Below, in pieces: positions 17,501 to 26,521 of a DNA stretch of 64,000 nt (positions are counted from its first letter, which is position 1; the number at the start of each line of letters is the position of its first letter). Under the pieces are notes generated by a model. That model was not told the DNA's origin, searched no databases, and was given only the letters and a program-made list of their open reading frames with translations. The stretch is from the NCBI RefSeq assembly GCF_009766085.1, contig NZ_LMUF01000042.1:72083-136082 (forward strand), written 5' to 3'. A program made the position numbers and the translations under genes. This DNA comes from Burkholderia sp. S171. Its GTDB lineage: Bacteria > Pseudomonadota > Gammaproteobacteria > Burkholderiales > Burkholderiaceae.

Positions 17501-18979
17501 ATGCAAACCATCGCCATAGAGAATACGTATCGCGCGTGGCGTGCCGCCGCGCTGCGGATGCTCGCGGCAAACGTGTCCCCGGAAGCCATCGACTGGCGGG
17601 TCAAAGACTTTGCGCATGGTGCTTCGAACGGTCATTTGGAGCCAACCAGCGGTTCGTTCGATTTCAACGCGAATCAGACGGGCGACGACGAAGCGGTGTC
17701 CGCGCCGCGTCCTGTCGACTCTGCCGGGCCGTCACTGGCAGTGGGCATTTCGAAAACGCTCGCGGCCCAACTCAACGATGCCGCGCTATATCGGGATCCG
17801 CTTCGCTGGGCGTTTCTGTATAAGGTCATTTGGCGATGGCACCAGGGCGATCGCGCCGTGGCATCGCCCGCCGACGTCGACGGTGCACGTCTGCAGCAAA
17901 TGGCAAAAGCGGTTCGACGTGACAAACACGACATGATCGCGTACGTGCGCTTTCGCCAGTGCGCGCAACATGCCGCGGGCGAGCCGGAGTACGTCGCTTG
18001 GTATGAACCGGCGCACGACATCCTCGCGTGGGGCGCCGAGCAATTCGCCCAGCGTATGGGCCGCTCGACCTGGCTGATCGCCGCGCCGTCGGGCGCTGCG
18101 TCGTGGGACGGCGTCACATTGCACCTGAAATACGGTCGAGCAGAGCGCAGCGCGATTGCGCCTGACGCCGCCGAAGCGCTCTGGCTCGCGTATTACCGCA
18201 GCACCTTCAATCCGGCGCGGCTGAATGAGACGGCCCTGCATCAGCACATGCCGGTTCGTTACTGGAAGGGACTGCCCGAAGGCATGCTGATTCCATCAAT
18301 GATCAGCGAAGCGAAGACGGGTGCTCGACGGCTTGCGCAAGCGAGCGGCATCGGTGCAATGGATGGAAAAGCCATTTCTGTCGATGCCGAAGCGGCGCAG
18401 CCGTCGCGAACCGCGCCTGGTTCGCTCGATGCGTGCCGCCGCTGCGAGCTGTGGCAGCACGCAACGCAGGCCGTGGAGGGCGAAGGTCCGGCGGATGCGC
18501 GCATCGTATTGCTGGGCGAACAGCCCGGGGACCAGGAGGACCTGAGCGGCAAACCATTTGTAGGACCAGCGGGGCAACTGCTTGACGAGGCCATTCAGCG
18601 TGCGGGGTTGCGTCGTAGCGATCTCTATCTGACGAACGCGGTCAAACACTTCAAGTGGACACCACGGGGCAAACGGCGGCTGCACAAAACGCCGGCGCAG
18701 CGCGAAGTGCAGGCTTGCGCTGTTTGGCTCGAACGTGAGTTGCAACGCGTTCGACCCGCTGTCATTGTCACGCTAGGTGCGACGGCGCTGGGCGCATTGC
18801 TTGGCGAAAAAGTCAGTTTGCAAGGGTATCTCGGCGATTCGTTCGAACTGAATGGCGTACGGGTGATCCCAACCTATCATCCGTCGTTTGCACTGCGCCG
18901 GGATGACGCGGGAGGACGTGAGCAGGTCACCCAGGCGATCAGCGATGCGTTGGCGCGCGCCAAAGACCTGACGGCTTAG
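17501..18979 (+). CDS. DUF4130-UdgX fusion, uracil-DNA-binding/glycosylase protein
   Basis: Two-domain protein of about 492 residues. The N-terminal part, through residue 270 or so, matches the DUF4130 type that accompanies the radical SAM protein. The C-terminal part is a family 4-like uracil-DNA glycosylase with GEQPGDQEDLSGKPFVGPAG (motif A), CRRC and further cysteines for a 4Fe-4S cluster, and YHPSFALR (motif B). It keeps the UdgX-specific loop GKRRLHKTP, whose histidine in characterised UdgX forms a covalent bond to the DNA sugar after uracil excision. Start at 17501 is chosen by family alignment; an ATG at 17480 is possible. It shares the LexA-controlled transcript of the preceding gene. 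Confidence 0.88.
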   Translation: MQTIAIENTYRAWRAAALRMLAANVSPEAIDWRVKDFAHGASNGHLEPTSGSFDFNANQTGDDEAVSAPRPVDSAGPSLAVGISKTLAAQLNDAALYRDPLRWAFLYKVIWRWHQGDRAVASPADVDGARLQQMAKAVRRDKHDMIAYVRFRQCAQHAAGEPEYVAWYEPAHDILAWGAEQFAQRMGRSTWLIAAPSGAASWDGVTLHLKYGRAERSAIAPDAAEALWLAYYRSTFNPARLNETALHQHMPVRYWKGLPEGMLIPSMISEAKTGARRLAQASGIGAMDGKAISVDAEAAQPSRTAPGSLDACRRCELWQHATQAVEGEGPADARIVLLGEQPGDQEDLSGKPFVGPAGQLLDEAIQRAGLRRSDLYLTNAVKHFKWTPRGKRRLHKTPAQREVQACAVWLERELQRVRPAVIVTLGATALGALLGEKVSLQGYLGDSFELNGVRVIPTYHPSFALRRDDAGGREQVTQAISDALARAKDLTA

Positions 18980-19230
18980 CTCTCTGACCCGCCTGTGGGC
19001 GATCAGAAAAGCGTGCGACAGTGCTACAGAACCGAGGGCTGGTTTGCAAATAGCGGTGCATTCGGCCAGCATTGATGACGACCTGAATATCCCGCCGTAT
19101 TTTGCGCTGTTATCCTTGCCAAATCCCGTTTATGCCGGGCCGACGCTGTCCCGACCACGTGTGCAATGCGGATCCATTGCAAAGCCGGCCACCGGTATGA
19201 CGCCCATTTAATTTGCATGGGAGGTTCGCC

Positions 19231-20106
19231 ATGCTGCGATCGTTCGACCAACTCTGTCAGCCGGCCGACAAGGGCCTGCTGGTCGCCGCCGACCACGGCC
19301 ACGCGACGCTCACCGGCGGCGGCACCTACGCCATGCCGTGGCACTGGCACGATTGCCTGATGTTCATCCTGCCGAGCCACGGCGCCGTCGAGCTTCGGCA
19401 CGAAGACCAGCGCGCGGGCACCTGGCTGTCGCAGGATCGTTTCGCGGTCGTGCCTTCGGGACGGGCGCATCAAACCCGCGCAGGGTTCGCCACGCACACG
19501 CATGTCGCCGTGTACGTGACCGACGACGCGCTGCAAAAACTCGATACCGGAATCGGCTCACTCGGCGAATTCCGCCGGCGCACGCGCGTCCCCCTCCTCG
19601 TGCATCGAACCCCCGCAATTCGTGCACTACAGGAAATCTCGCTGCGCAACGACATGGGGACCTATGGCGGCCCGTCGATCCGCCAAGCTTTGTCGTCGGC
19701 CTTGCTGATGCAGTGCATTGGCGAGGTCCTCGCTGGCGAGACGGTCCCGGGGGCTTCACCCCGAGAGCACGGCATGGCGCTGGTTGCCGAACTCGAAGCC
19801 TTCATTACCCGCCATGCCGATCAGGACATCCCGCTTGATGACCTGGAACAACGCTTCGGCATCTCCCGCCGTCACATTACGCGCCTGTTCCGCGAAGGCA
19901 CCGGCCTCTCGATCGGTGAATTCCAGCAGCGCACGCGTTACGAGAATGCCTGCCGGCTGCTCGCCGAGACTGACCTGCCGGTCGGCGAGATCGCATTCCG
20001 CGTAGGTTTTGAAAGCGGCGCGGCCCTCGCGCGCGCTATGCGCCGGATTGGCGACCATTCGCCCTCGGACTTGCGTACCGGCATGGCCCGTTCGGTCAAA
20101 ATGTAA
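19231..20106 (+). CDS. AraC-family transcriptional regulator with cupin sensor
   Basis: Regulator of 291 residues. The N-terminal half is a cupin-like ligand domain (MPWHWHDCLMFILP) and the C-terminal 100 residues form the two AraC helix-turn-helix motifs (LDDLEQRFGISRRHITRLF and GEIAFRVGFESGAALARAM). GGGAGG six bases before the ATG at 19231 decides the start. It precedes the phzF-ridA-ABC-hydrolase operon by 48 bp on the same strand and is its likely activator; the effector is presumably the transported amino-acid-like compound. Confidence 0.9.
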   Translation: MLRSFDQLCQPADKGLLVAADHGHATLTGGGTYAMPWHWHDCLMFILPSHGAVELRHEDQRAGTWLSQDRFAVVPSGRAHQTRAGFATHTHVAVYVTDDALQKLDTGIGSLGEFRRRTRVPLLVHRTPAIRALQEISLRNDMGTYGGPSIRQALSSALLMQCIGEVLAGETVPGASPREHGMALVAELEAFITRHADQDIPLDDLEQRFGISRRHITRLFREGTGLSIGEFQQRTRYENACRLLAETDLPVGEIAFRVGFESGAALARAMRRIGDHSPSDLRTGMARSVKM

Positions 20107-20154
20107 GGCCCGTTCGAGCGCGCGGCGCCTTTTTGATCCCCGTAATCTGACCGG

Positions 20155-21129
20155 ATGGAAACACACTCCCCGGTCAGCGGGGTTCATCCCGTCATGCCTC
20201 AACGCGACACAGCCCCACGCGCACTCCGCCACGCAGTCGAACTTGTCAGCGTGTTTGCCGCCGGTCCCGGCGGCGGCAACCCGGCGCCTATCGTGGTCGA
20301 TGCTGCCGGCATGTCGGACGCGCACATGCAGGAAATAGCACGGCGCTACGGCCACGAAAGCGGCTTCGTCCTGCCGGCCCCGCCCGGCTCTGACTGCGAT
20401 TACGAGTTTCGCTTCTGGGTCCCCAACCACGAGATGCCGATGTGCGGACACGCCACGGTCGGCGCGGTCTGGCTGCTCCATCAACGCGGGCAATTGCAGC
20501 ACAACCGGCTGACCATCCAGACCCGCAGCGGTAAGGTCGGCGCTCGTATTACCGGGCAGACGGCCGAAGGCGCCGCGGTCGAAATTTCTCAACCCGCAGG
20601 CCGTATCGATGCATTGTCGGAGGCGCAACTCAGCCGGGACGAGATCCTCGATGTGCTCGGCATCAGCGCCTCGCAGCTCGCGCCGCTTCCGGTCCAAAAT
20701 GCTTGCACAAGCCGCGTCAAAACGTTGATTCCGCTCGCGAGCACTGCTGACCTTGATAGCCTTCAGCCGCGCTTCGATAAAATCGAGGCGCTGTGCGAGC
20801 GAATAGGCTCTACCGGCCTTTATCCCTACGCCGCCTTCGACGCGGACCGGCAAATCTTCGACGCCCGGCAGTTTCCGCGCGCCTCGGGTTATCCGGAAGA
20901 TGCCGCCACCGGAATCGCGGCCTCGGCACTATCTTTTGGCCTCCTGACCAATGGCCTGGTTGAAGCCTCCGAGCGGACCATCACGATCCGCCAGGGACGC
21001 GCGATGAAACGCCCGTCGCAGATCTCGGTGCGCTTCAGTTTCGACGCGGGCCTTGAGCGTAGCCAGCCCGACGGCTGCTGGCTCGGCGGCCCGGTTTCTT
21101 TCGAAGCGCACGCCGGAGCACCATCATGA
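20155..21129 (+). CDS. PhzF-family isomerase/epimerase
   Basis: Protein of 324 residues with the diaminopimelate-epimerase-like double fold of PhzF. Diagnostic segments are GGNPAPIVV, RYGHESGFVL (with the glutamate PhzF uses as acid/base), RFWVPNHEMPMCGHATVGA and GYPEDAATGIAASAL. Characterised members isomerise or cyclise amino-acid-derived compounds; the substrate here is unknown. Its stop overlaps the next start as ATGA, so it is translationally coupled to RidA. The first ATG is used; MPQRD at 20194 is a possible alternative. Confidence 0.9.
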   Translation: METHSPVSGVHPVMPQRDTAPRALRHAVELVSVFAAGPGGGNPAPIVVDAAGMSDAHMQEIARRYGHESGFVLPAPPGSDCDYEFRFWVPNHEMPMCGHATVGAVWLLHQRGQLQHNRLTIQTRSGKVGARITGQTAEGAAVEISQPAGRIDALSEAQLSRDEILDVLGISASQLAPLPVQNACTSRVKTLIPLASTADLDSLQPRFDKIEALCERIGSTGLYPYAAFDADRQIFDARQFPRASGYPEDAATGIAASALSFGLLTNGLVEASERTITIRQGRAMKRPSQISVRFSFDAGLERSQPDGCWLGGPVSFEAHAGAPS

Positions 21130-21644
21130 CGATCGATATCGCCGGCCGGCTGGCGCAACTGGGTCTGACGCTGCCCGTTGCGCCCTCGCCGCGAGGCGTC
21201 TACGTCGGTGCGGTGATCCACGATGGCATCGCTTATATCAGCGGCCAGGTCAGCCGTGTAGGCGACGAGATCATCACCGGACCCGTCGATCACGATACGC
21301 CGCCCGACGTCATCCGGCACGCGGCACGGACCTGCGTGCTGCGCGCCCTGAGCGTGCTCGTTGCAACGCTGCCGGCCGCGGCGGCGGTCGAACGCATCCT
21401 GTTCCTGCGCGGTATCGTCAATGCCGTGCCCGGCTTCGTGAACCACAGCCAGGTCATGGATGAAGCCTCGGCCCTCCTCCACGACATCTTCGGTGAAAGC
21501 GGCCGGCACGCGAGATCGGCGCTCGGCGTTGCAAGCCTGCCGGGCAACGGCTTGCTCGAAATCGAACTCACGCTCGCGTTGAGCACTGTGGTTCCACCCG
21601 TGCCTCACGACCGTCCGCGAGGACACATCGACACCCGGCAATAA
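21126..21644 (+). CDS. RidA/YjgF-family deaminase-like protein
   Basis: RidA-family protein of 172 residues, somewhat longer than the usual 130 and closer to the YjgH/RutC-like subgroups. It reads as one YjgF domain with IAYISGQV near residue 40 and GLLEIELTLAL near the C-terminus. RidA proteins hydrolyse reactive enamine/imine intermediates from amino-acid-using enzymes. Its start overlaps the PhzF stop, and the ABC transporter follows 78 bases later. This fits a pathway that makes an unstable imine from an imported amino compound. Confidence 0.85.
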   Translation: MTIDIAGRLAQLGLTLPVAPSPRGVYVGAVIHDGIAYISGQVSRVGDEIITGPVDHDTPPDVIRHAARTCVLRALSVLVATLPAAAAVERILFLRGIVNAVPGFVNHSQVMDEASALLHDIFGESGRHARSALGVASLPGNGLLEIELTLALSTVVPPVPHDRPRGHIDTRQ

Positions 21645-21722
21645 AACACCAGCCATAACAAACACCGGACCGTCCTGGAAACGGCAGGCCCGGCTCGATT
21701 CCCTTACCGTGGAGGCAACACC

Positions 21723-22475
21723 ATGAATCGCCGTCAACTGCTGCAACTCAGCCTGGCAGCCGCACCCGCCATCCTGCTGTCCCGTGTCGTCCAGGCTGCC
21801 GACTCTGAACTGATCGTCGGCTCCAACGTGGGCGCGCCACCTTTCGTATTCAAGCAGGGCGACAGCTATAGCGGCTTCGACGTCGAAGTCTGGAACGAGA
21901 TAGCGAAGGGCATGAACCGCAAATGGCGGCTGCAACCCATGGAGTTCGGCGCGCTGATCCCGGCACTTCAGACCCGCAATATCGACGTGATCGTGTCGCA
22001 ACTCTTCATCAAGCCGGAGCGCCAGCAGGTGATCGATTTTTCCGATCCCTACTATAAAAGCGGCCTGATCGCACTGACCCGCGCCGACAACACCACGATT
22101 CACTCCCCCGCCGATCTTGCCGGCAAACACATCGGCACCGAAACGGGCACGCTCGCGGTCGGATACATCAAGGATCACATCAAGGACGCCACGGTCGAGC
22201 AGCTGCCCAGCATCAACAACGCGTTGCTGGCGCTGGAAGCCGGCCGCACCGACGCGGTCGTCTACGACAAACCCCAAATGCTTTACTACGCCAACAACGC
22301 CGGCAAGAACAAGGTCAGGGTGGTGCAGCCGGCGCTGGAGGGCCTTGATGTCGGCATCGGCTTCCAGAAGGGCAGCCCGCTGGTCGCCGCGGTCAATGTT
22401 CAACTCGCCGCGATGAAAGCCGATGGACGGCTCCAGGCACTCGGCCGCAAATGGTTCGGCGAGGCGTCGTCATGA
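21723..22475 (+). CDS. polar amino acid ABC transporter, substrate-binding protein
   Basis: Periplasmic binding protein of 250 residues. A signal peptide (MNRRQLLQLSLAAAPAILLS, cleavage after VVQA near residue 25) precedes a family 3 solute-binding domain with GFDVEVWNEIAKG and the DVIVSQLFIKPERQQVIDFSDPYY region cut over the ligand site. A ribosome site (GTGGAGG) lies just upstream. Family 3 proteins bind polar amino acids or close analogues. The stop overlaps the permease start. Confidence 0.93.
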   Translation: MNRRQLLQLSLAAAPAILLSRVVQAADSELIVGSNVGAPPFVFKQGDSYSGFDVEVWNEIAKGMNRKWRLQPMEFGALIPALQTRNIDVIVSQLFIKPERQQVIDFSDPYYKSGLIALTRADNTTIHSPADLAGKHIGTETGTLAVGYIKDHIKDATVEQLPSINNALLALEAGRTDAVVYDKPQMLYYANNAGKNKVRVVQPALEGLDVGIGFQKGSPLVAAVNVQLAAMKADGRLQALGRKWFGEASS

Positions 22476-23128
22476 CCTTTGACTGGGCGGCAGTCATTGC
22501 CGCGCTGCCGGACCTGCTGCAAGGCCTTCAGCTCACCCTCCTGATCGCACTCGCTGGCCTCGCCGGAGGCATCGTGCTCGGCATCCTCGCGGGCGTGGCG
22601 CTGACCTACGGCGGCCGGCTCACCGTCTTGCCGGCTCAGCTCTATGTGGCATTGATCCGCGGTACGCCGATCGTGGTTCAGGTGATGTTCGTCTACTTCG
22701 CATTGCCAATCATGATGAATATCCGTATCAGCGGGACGAGCGCCGCCATCATCACGCTGGTCGTCAACTCAGGCGCCTATAACGCGGAGATCATCCGCGG
22801 CGCGCTCGACGGCGTGCCGTTCGGACTCCGTGAGGCGGGTCTTGCGATGGGGCTGCCTTTTCGAACGGTGCTGCTTCACGTCATCACGCCTATCGCGTTT
22901 CGTCGCGCGTTGCCGGCAATGGGAAACCAGTTCGTCAACCTGGTGAAGGACACCTCGATCTTTCTCGTCATCGGCGTCGGCGAACTGACCCGGCGCGGCC
23001 AGGAAATCATGGCCGCGAACTTTCGGGCGGTGGAAATCTGGAGTGCGGTGGCGGTCATCTACCTGCTTGTGATCAGCGTGCTCGCGCTGAGTCTGCGAGT
23101 GCTTGAACGGAGAGTACGTCTGCCATGA
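22472..23128 (+). CDS. polar amino acid ABC transporter, permease
   Basis: Inner-membrane permease of 218 residues of the HisMQ/GlnP type. It has the EAA-loop region GVPFGLREAGLAMGLPFRTVLLHVITPIAFR contacting the ATPase and about five hydrophobic helices. The start is set by the ATGA overlap with the binding-protein stop (22472-22475), and its own stop overlaps the ATPase start in the same way. Only one permease gene is present, so it probably forms a homodimer. Confidence 0.92.
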   Translation: MTFDWAAVIAALPDLLQGLQLTLLIALAGLAGGIVLGILAGVALTYGGRLTVLPAQLYVALIRGTPIVVQVMFVYFALPIMMNIRISGTSAAIITLVVNSGAYNAEIIRGALDGVPFGLREAGLAMGLPFRTVLLHVITPIAFRRALPAMGNQFVNLVKDTSIFLVIGVGELTRRGQEIMAANFRAVEIWSAVAVIYLLVISVLALSLRVLERRVRLP

Positions 23129-23853
23129 GCATGATCGAATTTCAGCAAGCCTCGAAGCAATTCGGCGCCAACGTCGTTCTCCATCCGCTCGACCTCGCGA
23201 TCGAACGGGGAGAAGTCGCGGTGATCGTTGGGCCATCCGGGTCCGGCAAATCAACGATGCTCCGCTGCATCAACGGGCTCGAAAAAATCAGCGGCGGCGA
23301 CTTGCGTGTCGACGATCTCAGCGTGCTCGGCTCCGCGCGCGACATCAGGCGTATCAGGCTCGAAGCCGGGATGGTGTTCCAGCAATTCAACCTTTTTCCG
23401 AACCTCACGGCGATGCAGAACGTCATGTTCGGACCGATCCGGGCACGACGCCAAACGCGGGCGGAAGCGCGCGAGATCGCCACCGCGCTTCTGCATAAAG
23501 TCGGCCTGTCCGAGCGGATGAATCACTATCCGTCGCAGCTTTCCGGCGGTCAGCAGCAACGCGTCGCCATCGCACGGGCGCTTGCGGTCCAGCCAAAGCT
23601 GATGCTGTTCGACGAACCGACTTCGGCGCTCGATCCGGAACTGCGCCAGGAAGTCCTCAAGGTCATGCAGACACTCGCCAGCGAGGGCATGACGATGGTC
23701 GTGGTCACGCACGAAATGGGCTTTGCGCAACGCGTGGGTTCGCGCCTCCTTTTCATGGAGGCCGGCCGCGTGGTGCACGACGGCAAGCCCGTCGAAATGC
23801 TGTCGTCGCCGCCGGGAGAACGCTTTCGCGACTTTCTGCAGCACGTTAATTGA
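23125..23853 (+). CDS. polar amino acid ABC transporter, ATP-binding protein
   Basis: ATPase of 242 residues of the GlnQ/HisP type. Walker A is GPSGSGKST, the Q-loop is in VFQQFNLFPNLT, the signature is LSGGQQQRVAIARAL and Walker B is LMLFDEPTSALDPE, followed by the switch histidine in VVTHEMGFAQ. It overlaps the permease by four bases and completes a three-component importer. Confidence 0.95.
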   Translation: MSMIEFQQASKQFGANVVLHPLDLAIERGEVAVIVGPSGSGKSTMLRCINGLEKISGGDLRVDDLSVLGSARDIRRIRLEAGMVFQQFNLFPNLTAMQNVMFGPIRARRQTRAEAREIATALLHKVGLSERMNHYPSQLSGGQQQRVAIARALAVQPKLMLFDEPTSALDPELRQEVLKVMQTLASEGMTMVVVTHEMGFAQRVGSRLLFMEAGRVVHDGKPVEMLSSPPGERFRDFLQHVN

Positions 23854-23899
23854 TGCCCTCGTTTTTTCACGACCGCACGCAAAGGAGCCTGCAGGCAAG

Positions 23900-25084
23900 A
23901 TGATCTCTTCACATTTCGAAAGCGACTACGGCTTTTGCCGGGACAGTGTCTGGCACAGCAACTGGCGTGAAGCCCCGTGGAATGTCTGGGCCTTTCGCCA
24001 TGTCCACGAGCTGATTCCAACGGCGCGAATCCCGGCCACGTCCGGTCTCGCTGAGGAACCCAAGGTCGACGCCACCGCGTTGACCGAACACGAATTCGTG
24101 CTCGACGGCGAACGCCGCACGGTCGCCTCAATTTTGCGGCAGACTTCCACCGATGCAATCACGGTGATGCGAGGCGGACGTTTTATCGCGGATTTTCATG
24201 CGCCGAACTTTACCTTGCAGAGTCGCCACATCCTGTTTTCGGCGAGCAAGTCAATCGCTGGCTTGCTCGCCGGCATGCTTGTCGGCGATGGTCTTCTGGA
24301 CCCCGACGCGCCGGTCGGGCATTACGTGCCGGAGCTCGCTCAGTCGGCCTATGGCGACGCCCGCGTCAGGCACGTGCTGGATATGCGCACGAGCCTCACG
24401 TTCAACGAAGACTATCTCGATCCGACGGGCGTTTATGCCCGCTATCGCCGGGCCGGCCTGTGGGACCCGCGGCGAGACGGCGAAAAACCGGAGACGGTGA
24501 TCGGCTTCATTGCGTCGCTGCCCAAAGGCACGGGCGAGCACGGGGGTCCTTTCCACTACTGTTCTCCCAACTCTGACGTACTTGGTCTCGTGATCGAACG
24601 TGCCTCGGGCACACGCTACGCAGACTTTGCAGCGACGCGTCTATGGCAGCCGCTGGGGTTACGGCACGACGGTAACGTGACAGTGGATCTCGCCGGCACT
24701 GCGCGCTCGGGCGGCGGCGTGAGCATGACGGTACGCGATCTGGCAAGGATCGGCGAGCTGGTACGTGCGGGCGGTGCGGTTGACGGAAAGAGGCTGATAC
24801 CCGCGGACTGGGTACACGACACGCTCACGGGCGGGAGCGTCGAAGCGTGGCAACAGGGAAGTTTTGCAGCGTGGTTGCCGAACGGCAAGTACCGCAACAA
24901 GTGGTACCAGGTCGGCAATGCGAGCGGAGCCTGCTTCGCGATCGGCATCCATGGCCAGTGGTTATACATCGACCCGTTACGAGAGACGGTGATTGCCAAA
25001 TTCTCGTCTCAAGCGCAACCGGCCAATGACGATCTCAAGCGCCTCAACCTCGCATTGCTCGAAGCGATCGCGGCGATGACGTGA
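23900..25084 (+). CDS. serine hydrolase, class C beta-lactamase/NylB-like fold
   Basis: Hydrolase of 394 residues with the penicillin-binding/beta-lactamase class C fold. SASK in FSASKSIAG gives the SxxK nucleophile pair and YCSPN is the counterpart of the YxN motif. The nearby VLDMRTSLTFNEDYLDP closely resembles 6-aminohexanoate-dimer hydrolase (NylB) and EstB-like esterases. No signal peptide is seen, so it probably acts in the cytoplasm on an amide or ester taken up by the ABC transporter. The ATG at 23900 begins the conserved part; the longer frame overlaps the ATPase gene. Last gene of the operon. Confidence 0.88.
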   Translation: MISSHFESDYGFCRDSVWHSNWREAPWNVWAFRHVHELIPTARIPATSGLAEEPKVDATALTEHEFVLDGERRTVASILRQTSTDAITVMRGGRFIADFHAPNFTLQSRHILFSASKSIAGLLAGMLVGDGLLDPDAPVGHYVPELAQSAYGDARVRHVLDMRTSLTFNEDYLDPTGVYARYRRAGLWDPRRDGEKPETVIGFIASLPKGTGEHGGPFHYCSPNSDVLGLVIERASGTRYADFAATRLWQPLGLRHDGNVTVDLAGTARSGGGVSMTVRDLARIGELVRAGGAVDGKRLIPADWVHDTLTGGSVEAWQQGSFAAWLPNGKYRNKWYQVGNASGACFAIGIHGQWLYIDPLRETVIAKFSSQAQPANDDLKRLNLALLEAIAAMT

Positions 25085-25202
25085 AGATCGATGTTCTTCA
25101 GGATTTGCGAGCATGAGCCATGCTTCCCAACGGTAGGCCGAGCGAAGCTTTTTCAGCAGCGGTCGCTTAGAAAAATCGGCCTGATTGCCCGATGGTAACA
25201 AC

Positions 25203-25225
25203 GGGCCGGTCGAATCGACCGGCCC
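25203..25225. terminator. strong hairpin between convergent genes
   Basis: GGGCCGGTCG (25203-25212) and CGACCGGCCC (25216-25225) pair perfectly across AAT. It lies between the serine hydrolase (plus) and the membrane protein (minus). T-rich sequence (GTTGTT) follows on the minus strand, so it probably ends the minus transcript and may act in both directions. Confidence 0.6.
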
Positions 25226-25245
25226 CCATTCAGCACGCGGTTAAA

Positions 25246-25956
25246 TCAGGAAACCCTGCGCCGTCCCATGGCATCGGTCACTACAGCGTCATCGCGCGCA
25301 GATCCCCCGCCTTCTTCAAACGGCGGTTGATGGCGAAAACCCGCGCTGCCCGACACCACCGCGATGATCGCGCCCACCAGCAGCGCCGCAAACGAATACC
25401 ACGTCGCGCGAGCAATGCCACGCGCAGCCGTTTGCGTCGCTTGCATCGCGTCCTGCTGCGCGTCGGCGCTGGTCACGGCCGACGCTCCCCCATCCAGCGC
25501 TGCCTGCGCCTGCTGCTTGGCGGACTCGGCGAGCGATCCGGTGCCTTGACCGCCTTGATTACTCGCCGCCGCCCCGACGTTCGCCGTGGCGACCGCCACA
25601 TTACCCGCCACGCTGACCGCTCCGCCAATGATCGATGTCATGCCATAGAGCAGCAGCAGGGTCATCACGGCCCACGCGAGCAAACCGTGCAGCCATCCAA
25701 GCACCGGCGCGCAGCGTCCGGCGAAGTACGAACCGACAAACACGGCTAGCACAGTTGTAACAATCACCCACACGCCTGAGCCAAATCCAAACACGCGCCC
25801 GGGATTTGGCTGCGACATGGGCGCCAGAAGAGACGCGCCGATCGCGGTCCCCAGCACGCTCATGATCAGGTAAACGATCAGCGACAGGATCACGCCGGCT
25901 ATGACCGCGCCCCACGAGATACGGGGCAAGCCATCTTGAGTAGTTAGGAGTCGCAT
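25246..25956 (-). CDS. membrane protein of unknown function
   Basis: Protein of 236 residues with four likely transmembrane helices: two in the first 80 residues (ISWGAVIAGVILSLIVYLIM and VWVIVTTVLAVFVGSYF), one near 90-115 and one near 190 (FAALLVGAIIAVVSG). An Ala/Gln-rich loop of about 70 residues lies before the last helix. The layout resembles small proteobacterial inner-membrane proteins often annotated as PhnA-like or YrzE-like without proven function. The start has GAGGGGA nine bases upstream. No operon partner. Confidence 0.75.
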   Translation of the reverse strand: MRLLTTQDGLPRISWGAVIAGVILSLIVYLIMSVLGTAIGASLLAPMSQPNPGRVFGFGSGVWVIVTTVLAVFVGSYFAGRCAPVLGWLHGLLAWAVMTLLLLYGMTSIIGGAVSVAGNVAVATANVGAAASNQGGQGTGSLAESAKQQAQAALDGGASAVTSADAQQDAMQATQTAARGIARATWYSFAALLVGAIIAVVSGSAGFRHQPPFEEGGGSARDDAVVTDAMGRRRVS

Positions 25957-26156
25957 AGGTGTCCCCTCGGAACGGGCAAGCGATTAGTGAACGAATTGCC
26001 GGCGCTGCTGCGCCGTGCACCCGCTCAGTGCAATCGCCGTTCCCACACTGTGGTGGAGGATCAAAGCTGGCATCTTCGTTGCAAGGTGTTCAGAACGAAC
26101 GCGCGATCTCGTTCGGTTCAACCGCTCCCAAACATCCGCTTAATACCGAGGCAATC

Positions 26157-26507
26157 GTGCACATCCTGTTTATTGACGACCACAAAGATTCAGCCGACGC
26201 CTTTGGCGAAATAGCGTCCGGCCTGGGACACAAGGTTCAAGTTGCATACGACGGCCGCTCGGCAATGGCGTTGACCCAGGCGCAGAGTTTCGATGTCGTT
26301 TTCTTCGATATCGAATTACCCGACGCCGATGGCCGGGAGCTATGCCGGCGGGTACGCAATGAAGGCGCGTCCCGCGACGCGTGCGTGATCGCGGTGACCG
26401 GCAGGACCGATCTTCGGGACAAGGACCTTGAACCGTTCGATGGTTACCTGCACAAGCCGATCAGCCCGGCCACTTTGCAGCACGCGCTGAAATTCTCGGA
26501 AGGTTGA
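26157..26507 (+). CDS. single-domain response regulator
   Basis: Stand-alone receiver domain of about 116 residues with no output domain. Acidic pocket LFIDDHKDS, phospho-acceptor aspartate in VVFFDIELPDADG, switch threonine in IAVTGRTDL and the lysine in YLHKPIS are all present. The GTG at 26157 has GAGG five bases upstream and begins the conserved beta-1 strand; the longer frame to 25959 has no homologous look. Such proteins act as phosphate shuttles for hybrid kinases; a hybrid kinase is encoded 12 kb away but no link is shown. Confidence 0.88.
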   Translation: MHILFIDDHKDSADAFGEIASGLGHKVQVAYDGRSAMALTQAQSFDVVFFDIELPDADGRELCRRVRNEGASRDACVIAVTGRTDLRDKDLEPFDGYLHKPISPATLQHALKFSEG

Positions 26508-26521
26508 ATCACCGCGTGGCG

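Noticed and set aside
20889-22403. 504-codon minus-strand open frame spanning phzF, ridA and the binding-protein gene
   Set aside because: Length is due to GC bias; the plus-strand genes have family motifs and four-base overlaps, the minus frame has none.
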